A stretch of DNA of 64,000 bases from Rhizobium sp. RCAM05350 (GTDB lineage: Bacteria; Pseudomonadota; Alphaproteobacteria; Rhizobiales; Rhizobiaceae): positions 744,001 through 808,000 of the forward strand of contig CP087974.1 in assembly GCA_024426085.1 (NCBI GenBank), written 5' to 3'. The notes beneath the pieces are model-generated. The model worked only from the letters and a program-made list of their open reading frames with translations. It made no database searches and was not told the DNA's origin. The translations under genes and the position numbers were made by a program. This document shows positions 57,443-64,000 of the stretch, piece by piece (position 1 is the stretch's first letter; every line of letters starts with the position of its first letter).

Positions 57443-58087
57443 TCAGAGCCCGAGCATCATCCGGACCATCGGCTCGAGGCCGCGTCCGATGGCGCGTGTA
57501 TTTTCCGTATCCAGATGCACGCCATCGAGCGGCGTGGTCCTTGCCACCGAACCGGCATCAGAAGAAACCGCAGCCGAGTTCATCGGCAAGATCGGCATAA
57601 AGCGACGCCAGCATCGACGACTGGTCGATCGCACCGGCATACATTGCTGCAAAATTTGCGTTTCGGCCGTTTCGCAGATCACCGGCGGTGCAACGATCAG
57701 AATTTCCGGAGCCTCGGCCTGCACGCCCGGCCAGCTGTGATGCCAGACGAGTTTCACCAGCCGTTCAATGCCTTTCACCGCACCGAAGGCGGTTCCGTGT
57801 ACCAAAGGCTTCATATCGTTGGCGCCGAGCAGAAGGATCACCAGATCGATCGGCGCATGGGTCTGCAGAACGGTCGGCAAAATACGGACGCCGTTGCGGT
57901 CGCAGTCAGCCAGATGGTCGTCATAGCCGGTGGTGCGACCGTTCAAACCTTCGGCAATCACCTGAACGCCATTGCCCAGCGCATTCTGCAGAACACTTGG
58001 CCAGCGGTCGTCCAACGCATGCCGGCCGCCGGTCTCCGCGTCATATCCCCAGGTCAGACTGTCACCGTAGCAGAGCACTGTTTTCAT
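57443..58087 (-). CDS. SGNH/GDSL-type esterase, two compensating frameshifts
   Basis: Small serine esterase of the SGNH family. Catalytic Ser in CYGDSLTWGYD at the start, Gly in EGLNGRTTGYDD, Asn in LLGANDMKPL and the Asp-His pair in DGVHLDTENT. Between about 57657 and 57565 two opposite indels cancel, so about 30 residues of the open frame are wrong; the alternative frame there reads AGAIDQSSMLASLYADLADELGCGFF. Corrected length is about 214 aa. No signal peptide. Substrate unknown; arylesterase-like. Confidence 0.87.
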   Translation of the reverse strand: MKTVLCYGDSLTWGYDAETGGRHALDDRWPSVLQNALGNGVQVIAEGLNGRTTGYDDHLADCDRNGVRILPTVLQTHAPIDLVILLLGANDMKPLVHGTAFGAVKGIERLVKLVWHHSWPGVQAEAPEILIVAPPVICETAETQILQQCMPVRSTSRRCWRRFMPILPMNSAAVSSDAGSVARTTPLDGVHLDTENTRAIGRGLEPMVRMMLGL

Positions 58088-58091
58088 AGTG

Positions 58092-58599
58092 TCATTCCTG
58101 TCCCAACAACCGGTCGATATCAGCCAAGCCGTCGATTTCCTGCGGCAGCTCCACCTTCATGCGCGTCACATCGGTGAGGCCATAGGGGTCGCCATCGCGG
58201 GCGTCGCGAATGCCGGCCTCGACAACGTCAAAGCCGTCACACATCCGGAGGTCCTGCGCCGTACCGATATCAGCGCCTTTGAACAGCAAGCAGAGTGCCC
58301 CCTCGCCGTCATCACCGTTGCTCGCAGTCCAGACGACCGGCACGACCTTGTCGCCTAATGCCGCCGACCAGACGACGCCGGTGCCGTCGGGCCGAAGATA
58401 TTCGAGTTGGGGAATCCGATCGCTGTCGTTGCGAAACAAAAGCGTCCTGCCCGTCATCTGTTCGATACGCTGGGCAACCTGCGTGTTCAGTTCTTCACCC
58501 TGCGCCGAAGCCGCAAGAAACAAGGGAAAGACGGCAATCACGGTTGTGGCGCAGAAGCGCCTGCAACGTCAGTTTCGTTTCAGTTGCGCTTTCCACCAT
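58092..58599 (-). CDS. Small exported protein of unknown function, one frameshift near the N-terminus
   Basis: The open frame (from a GTG at 58541) encodes a hydrophobic stretch (VIAVFPLFLAASAQG), then a soluble domain with DRIPQLEYLRPDGTGVVWSA, GALCLLFKGADIG and two cysteines (CLLF, MCDGFD) that could form a disulfide. Upstream, a second frame (ESATETKLTLQALLR) joins it if one extra C near 58553 is removed, giving a fuller signal peptide starting at ATG 58599, about 169 aa. I recognise no named family. It lies 5 bp before the SGNH gene and 28 bp after pdhC. Confidence 0.65.
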
Positions 58600-58627
58600 G
58601 AACGACATTGTCGCAACGCTCTCCCCG

Positions 58628-59956
58628 TCAGACCAGCATGCCCATCGGGTTTTCGATGTAGCGCTTGAAGGCGCCGAGCAGTTCGGCTCCGAGCGCACCA
58701 TCGACGGCGCGGTGATCGGTCGACAGCGTCACGGTCATGACGTTGGCAACGACCATCTGGCCCTTCTTGACCACGACCCGTTCTTCGCCGGCGCCGATCG
58801 CTAGGATCGTCGCATGCGGAGGATTGACGACGGCGGCGAAGTTCTTGACGCCCATCATGCCCATGTTCGACACGGCCGTGGTACCACCCTGGAATTCCTC
58901 GGGCTTCAGCTTGCGGCTCTTGGCGCGGGCGCCGAGGTCCTTCATCTCGTTGGAGATGGCCGACAGGCTTTTAGCTCGGCGCTGCGGACGATCGGGGGTG
59001 ATCAGGCCACCCGGGATCGACACGGCAACACCGACATCGGCGTGCTTGTGCTTGACCATGTTGGTTTCGGTCCAGGACACGTTGGCATCCGGAACGTCAC
59101 GCAGGGCCAAGGCAAGCGCCTTGATGACCATGTCATTGACCGAGAGCTTGTAGGCAGGCTTGCCGTCCCGTTCCGGGCTTGCAGCATTGAGCTGGGCACG
59201 CAGCGCAAGCAGCGCATCCAGTTCGCAATCGACGGAAACATAGAAGTGCGGAATGGTCTGCTTGGATTCCTGCAGGCGCTTGGCGATCACCTTGCGCATG
59301 CCATCATGCGGCACGAGCTCGTAGGAGCCTTCGGCGAAGTTCTTGAGAACGGCTTCGTCGGACGGACCCTTGGCAAGCGGAGCCGGAGCAGCGGCCGCAG
59401 GAGCAGCCTTTGCGCCGCCGCCAGCAACTGCGGTTTCCACATCCTTCTTGATCACGCGGCCATGCGGGCCGGTGCCGGAAACAGCAGAGATATCGATCCC
59501 TGCGTCCTTGGCCAAACGGCGGGCGAGCGGCGAAGAGAAGACACGGGCGCCACCTGAAGCGGATGCCGGTGCGTGATTGCCGGCGACGAACTGCAGCGGA
59601 GCCGCAGATGTTGCGACCGCATCCGGAACGCTGACAGGCGCGGCCGCCTTCGGCGTTTCAGCCTTTGCAGCCGGAGCCGCGCCACCGCCGGAAGCGGCAG
59701 CAGCAACGTCTTCACCGTCGGCAGCAAGAATAGCGATCAGGGCATTGACCTTGACGCCTTCGGTACCGGCGGCAACGACGAGCTTGGCAACGGTGCCCTC
59801 ATCGACGGATTCGACTTCCATCGTCGCCTTGTCGGTCTCGATCTCGCAGAGAACGTCGCCTGAAGAAACCTTGTCGCCTTCCTTGACCAGCCACTTGGCG
59901 AGGTTGCCCTCTTCCATGGTCGGCGAAAGGGCTGGCATGGTGATGTTGATAGGCAT
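58628..59956 (-). CDS. pdhC: Pyruvate dehydrogenase complex dihydrolipoamide acetyltransferase (E2), short compensated shift inside
   Basis: E2 core transferring acetyl groups to CoA. One lipoyl domain (residues 1-80, lipoyl Lys43 in ETDKATME), an Ala/Pro linker, the E1/E3-binding domain ([21 protein letters not shown], about 142-175) and the catalytic domain ending with [16 protein letters not shown] (His415, Asp419). 442 aa. Within residues about 327-334 the frame reads DRPQRRA where the family has IVRSAEL: an extra C (about 58998) and a missing A (about 58975) cancel. Starts 14 bp after pdhB. Confidence 0.96.
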   Translation of the reverse strand: MPINITMPALSPTMEEGNLAKWLVKEGDKVSSGDVLCEIETDKATMEVESVDEGTVAKLVVAAGTEGVKVNALIAILAADGEDVAAAASGGGAAPAAKAETPKAAAPVSVPDAVATSAAPLQFVAGNHAPASASGGARVFSSPLARRLAKDAGIDISAVSGTGPHGRVIKKDVETAVAGGGAKAAPAAAAPAPLAKGPSDEAVLKNFAEGSYELVPHDGMRKVIAKRLQESKQTIPHFYVSVDCELDALLALRAQLNAASPERDGKPAYKLSVNDMVIKALALALRDVPDANVSWTETNMVKHKHADVGVAVSIPGGLITPDRPQRRAKSLSAISNEMKDLGARAKSRKLKPEEFQGGTTAVSNMGMMGVKNFAAVVNPPHATILAIGAGEERVVVKKGQMVVANVMTVTLSTDHRAVDGALGAELLGAFKRYIENPMGMLV

Positions 59957-59970
59957 CTCTTCACCCTCCC

Positions 59971-61353
59971 TTATTTGTAGCAGACGGTCTTCACCGCCTG
60001 GACGACTTCGCCGACATTCGGCAGGGCCAGCTTTTCAAGGTTGGCGGCGTAAGGCATCGGAACGTCCTTGCCGGCGATCGTCAAGATCGGCGCATCGAGA
60101 TAATCGAAGGCCTGCTGCATCACGCGGGTGGCAATTTCTGTGCCGACGGAGGACTGCGGGAAGCCTTCCTCGACGGTGACCAGACGGCCGGTCTTCTTGA
60201 CCGATTCGATCACGGCCGGCAGGTCCATCGGACGGATGGTGCGCAGATCGATGATCTCGACGTCGATACCTTCCTTCTCCAGTTCAGCCGCAGCCTTGAC
60301 CGCGTAGGTCATGCCGATGCCGAAGGAAACGATGGTCGCATCCTTGCCGACCCGGTGAATACGCGCCTTGCCGATCGGCAGGACGAAATCGTCCATCTTC
60401 GGCACGTCGAACGAATGACCGTAGAGGATTTCGTTCTCGAGGAAGATGACGGGGTTCGGATCGCGGATCGCAGCCTTGAGCAAGCCCTTGGCGTCAGCGG
60501 CCGTGTACGGCATGATGACCTTGAGACCCGGAATATGGCTGTACCAGGCTGCATAGCACTGCGAGTGCTGGGCGCCGACGCGTGCGGCTGCCCCCGACGG
60601 ACCACGGAACACCATCGGAGCGCCCATCTGGCCGCCGGACATGTACAGGGTCTTTGCAGCCGAGTTGATGATATGGTCGATCGCCTGCATGGCGAAGTTG
60701 AAGGTCATGAACTCGACGATAGGACGCAGACCCGTCATCGCAGCACCGACGCCGATACCGGCAAAGCCATGCTCGGTGATCGGCGTATCGACGACGCGGC
60801 GGGGACCGAATTCCTGCAGTAGCCCCTGCGTGATCTTGTAGGCGCCCTGGTATTCGGCGACTTCCTCGCCCATGACAAAGACGTCTTCGCTACGGCGCAT
60901 TTCTTCGGCCATCGCATCGCGAAGGGCTTCGCGCACGGTGGTGGAGACCATTTCGGTGCCGGCCGGAATATCCGGATCGGAAGGAATATCGGCCTTCGGC
61001 TGAGCCGGAACAGGTGCCGATGCTTCCGACTTTGCCGGCGCTTCCGTCTTGGCAGGCTCTGCAGCAACAGGTGTTGCGGCCTTCGGGGCGGCAACGTCGC
61101 CGGCACTCTCGCCGTCCTGCAGCAGAACTGCGATCGCGGTATTGACCTTGACGCCTTCGGTGCCGGCGGCAATCAGGATCTTGCCGATGACGCCTTCGTC
61201 GACCGCTTCCACCTCCATGGTCGCCTTGTCGGTTTCGATCTCGGCGATCACGTCGCCGGAGGCGACCTTGTCACCCTCGTTTTTCAGCCATTTGCTGAGC
61301 GTGCCTTCTTCCATCGTTGGGGACAGAGCGGGCATCAGAATTTCGATAGGCAT
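59971..61353 (-). CDS. pdhB: Pyruvate dehydrogenase E1 component beta subunit with N-terminal lipoyl domain
   Basis: Intact 460 aa. An N-terminal lipoyl domain (Lys43 in ETDKATME) and an Ala/Pro/Glu linker precede the E1-beta body ([26 protein letters not shown]...[11 protein letters not shown]). A lipoyl domain on E1-beta is a known alphaproteobacterial feature and gives the complex two kinds of lipoylated subunit. It shows [17 protein letters not shown] and LRTIRPMD. It pairs with PdhA in thiamine-diphosphate-dependent pyruvate decarboxylation. Confidence 0.97.
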   Translation of the reverse strand: MPIEILMPALSPTMEEGTLSKWLKNEGDKVASGDVIAEIETDKATMEVEAVDEGVIGKILIAAGTEGVKVNTAIAVLLQDGESAGDVAAPKAATPVAAEPAKTEAPAKSEASAPVPAQPKADIPSDPDIPAGTEMVSTTVREALRDAMAEEMRRSEDVFVMGEEVAEYQGAYKITQGLLQEFGPRRVVDTPITEHGFAGIGVGAAMTGLRPIVEFMTFNFAMQAIDHIINSAAKTLYMSGGQMGAPMVFRGPSGAAARVGAQHSQCYAAWYSHIPGLKVIMPYTAADAKGLLKAAIRDPNPVIFLENEILYGHSFDVPKMDDFVLPIGKARIHRVGKDATIVSFGIGMTYAVKAAAELEKEGIDVEIIDLRTIRPMDLPAVIESVKKTGRLVTVEEGFPQSSVGTEIATRVMQQAFDYLDAPILTIAGKDVPMPYAANLEKLALPNVGEVVQAVKTVCYK

Positions 61354-61374
61354 GATGTTTTCCTCGTCCCGGTC

Positions 61375-62420
61375 TTAAAGCAGAATGTCGGTGTAGAGCT
61401 CGGATACATCCGGCTCAGGATCGGTCTGGGCGAAATCGGCGCTGTCGGCGACGATATCGTGGACATCCTTGTCGATTGCCTTCAGCTCGTCTTCGCTCGC
61501 CCAGCCGTTTTCCAGCAGGCGCACCCTTACTTTTTCGATCGGGTCGTTCTCCGAGCGCATCTTCTGCACTTCATCCTTCGAACGGTACTTGGCCGGGTCG
61601 GACATCGAGTGACCACGGTAGCGGTAGGTCTGCATTTCGAGGATCATCGGCCCCTTGCCGGCACGGCAATGCTCGACAGCCTCATCGCCTGCAGCCTTGA
61701 CCGCACGAACGTCCATACCGTCGACCTGGAAGCCGGGAATGCCAAGCGCCACGCCGCGCTGCGAAAAATCATGACCGGCAGAGGCGCACTGACACCGAAG
61801 TGCCCATGGCGTAGCGGTTGTTCTCGACGATGTAGATCACCGGCAGGTTCCACAGAGCAGCCATATTGAAGCTCTCATAGACCTGGCCCTGGTTGGCCGC
61901 ACCATCACCGAAATAGGCAAGCGATACGTTGTCATTGCCGCGGTAGCGGTTGGCAAACGCCAGGCCGGTGCCGAGCGAGACCTGCGCGCCGACGATGCCG
62001 TGGCCGCCGTAAAAATTCTTTTCCTTGGAGAACATGTGCATCGAGCCACCCTTGCCACGGGAAAGCCCGCTGCGGCGGCCGGTCAGCTCAGCCATGACAC
62101 CGCGCACTCATGCCGCAGGCCAGCATATGGCCGTGGTCACGATAGGCAGTGATAACCTGATCGCCTTCCTTCAGTGCCATCTGCATGCCGACGACGACAG
62201 CTTCCTGGCCAATGTAGAGGTGACAGAAACCGCCGATGAAGCCCATACCATAGAGCTGGCCGGCCTTTTCCTCGAAACGGCGGATGAGGAGCATTTCGCG
62301 GTAGGCCTTCAGATCGGTATCGCGATCGAACTCGGCAATGGTACCGTTCGTGAAGTCCTTTTTAGCTGGCTTTGCAGCTGCCTTGCGACTGGAAACGGAC
62401 GCGGATTTTCGCGGTGCCAT
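61375..62420 (-). CDS. pdhA: Pyruvate dehydrogenase E1 component alpha subunit, two frameshifts
   Basis: Start [23 protein letters not shown] at 62420. It shows [51 protein letters not shown], the thiamine-diphosphate motif [23 protein letters not shown], and the phosphorylation-loop-like [16 protein letters not shown]. Two bases are lost from a GCGC tract near 62103 and one base is added near 61777. Corrected length is about 348 aa. First gene of pdhABC, preceded by a 147-bp gap with an inverted repeat. Confidence 0.95.
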
Positions 62421-62538
62421 TCAATCCTCCCTATGGTTGGCTTTTGCGGTACCATAGGGAAAGAATGCGATCACAGCAATGCCATATTTGCATGGCTTAT
62501 ATTCCTACCAAGCCATTGATAAGAATAATGTATTTTCG

Positions 62539-62559
62539 ATTAACCTGTTTTCGGTTAAT
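62539..62559 (-). promoter_or_regulatory. Inverted repeat upstream of pdhA
   Basis: ATTAACC (62539-62545) and GGTTAAT (62553-62559) are perfect 7-base inverted arms with a 7-base spacer, about 120 bp upstream of the pdhA ATG and just after the ftsB stop. The AT-rich arms suit a dimeric regulator site better than a terminator. No regulator is identified. Confidence 0.5.
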
Positions 62560-62567
62560 GCGGCAAC

Positions 62568-62875
62568 TCAGTGAAAAATAACAATTTCGTCGCTGCGAGA
62601 CATGTTCAGGCCGAACCGCGCCTTTTCATCGAGCATGTCGCGCTCAAGCGAGCCGTCACTGAGCAGCGCGACTTCCTTTTCCAGCGTCTCCGCTGCGTCG
62701 TCAACTCATCCAGACGGGCCTGGCGCTCGATGCGCTGCCGGTCGAACTTCTCGGTCGCCTTCAATCCATAATCGCCATGGATGGAATGATAGCCGAAATA
62801 GGAGAGGAAAGCGACGGTGATCAGCGGCATGACAAACCGCCTGAGCTGCCGTTTCTTATGGTGTTTGGTCCACAT
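62568..62875 (-). CDS. ftsB: Septum formation initiator family protein (FtsB/DivIC), one frameshift
   Basis: Small bitopic division protein of the FtsQLB complex. Start MWTKHHKKRQLRRFVMPLITVAFLSYFGYHSIHGDYGLKA at 62875: a basic N-terminus, one membrane helix, then a coiled coil (QRIERQARLDELTTQRETLEKEVALL). A base is missing near 62698; the corrected end reads DMLDEKARFGLNMSRSDEIVIFH. About 102 aa, normal for the family. Located between eno and pdhA as is common in alphaproteobacteria. Confidence 0.9.
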
Positions 62876-62951
62876 AGATCATGCCCTGATACGCAATACC
62901 AAAACACGCTACCAGCCATTGATTAACCGACCGTTGACCATAAAGCCGGGC

Positions 62952-62986
62952 AATAAAAAACCCGCATCCGTTTCCAGACGCGGGTT
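62952..62986 (-). terminator. Rho-independent terminator of eno
   Basis: On the minus strand AACCCGC (62980-62986) pairs with GCGGGTT (62959-62965), extended by GTC/GAT-flanking pairs, and is followed by TTTTTATTG. It begins about 24 bases after the eno stop. Confidence 0.85.
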
Positions 62987-62996
62987 CATCTTTTCA

Positions 62997-64000
<1,004 letters not shown>

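Overview
The window reads as chromosomal DNA of an alphaproteobacterium of the order Hyphomicrobiales, most likely Rhizobiaceae (Rhizobium/Agrobacterium/Neorhizobium type). The evidence is the GC-rich codon use and several characteristic gene orders: rpsB-tsf-pyrH-frr; metC beside the general amino-acid permease aapJQMP; cysG-DUF2849-cysI-DUF934; and one long block running mazG/hflX-hfq-dat-ntrXY-ntrCB-dusB/ispDF-pncC/ratA-...-lipA-lpdA-pdhCBA-ftsB-eno. No tRNA, rRNA, CRISPR array, insertion sequence or prophage was recognised.

Layout. 1-3454: translation and nucleotide genes (frr, pyrH, tsf, rpsB, all minus). 3648-8584: envelope protein EipB, then a plus-strand run RidA-GDPD-FemAB-like-HIT, then azlCD. 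8663-12587: clpA-clpS, a phasin with a clear promoter/operator, and DUF3126. 12684-17182: cysE, hydrolase, zinc finger, flavin monooxygenase and metC. 17527-21799: aapJQMP amino-acid ABC transporter. 21903-30985: an unusual minus-strand envelope cluster (small membrane protein, NOX/ferric-reductase-like flavocytochrome, tetraheme cytochrome with a C-terminal DUF4384-like domain, OmpA-like lipid/peptidoglycan-type protein, two exported caspase-like proteins). 31111-32844: a serralysin-type secreted metalloprotease. 32926-37857: ferredoxin-NADP reductase and the siroheme/sulfite-reduction operon. 38104-51672: deaminase, mazG, hflX-hfq, D-amino-acid transaminase, the nitrogen two-component systems ntrXY and ntrCB, dusB, ispDF and pncC. 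51681-64000: ratA, a PLP decarboxylase-like gene, lipA, lpdA, pdhCBA, ftsB and partial eno.

How the genes work together. Nitrogen and sulfur supply dominate: Aap imports amino acids, NtrBC/NtrYX sense nitrogen and redox state, and CysG/CysI/DUF934/DUF2849/CysE/MetC build cysteine and methionine. The pyruvate dehydrogenase block carries its own lipoyl synthase and E3. The best candidate for an undescribed system is 21903-30985: six co-directional genes with touching or overlapping ends, all apparently exported or membrane-bound, joining electron transfer (flavin plus b-heme, four c-hemes) to two caspase-fold proteases. Each protease carries an EF-hand-like calcium loop, and three of the proteins end in DUF4384-like domains.

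A major caveat applies to the whole window. More than half of the protein genes, including essential ones (rpsB, pyrH, pdhA, eno, lpdA), need one or more 1-2 base corrections to restore the family reading frame. I read this as sequencing or assembly error, roughly one indel per kilobase, and not as gene decay. Such genes are given as single CDS entries spanning the corrected reading frame, with the break point stated.
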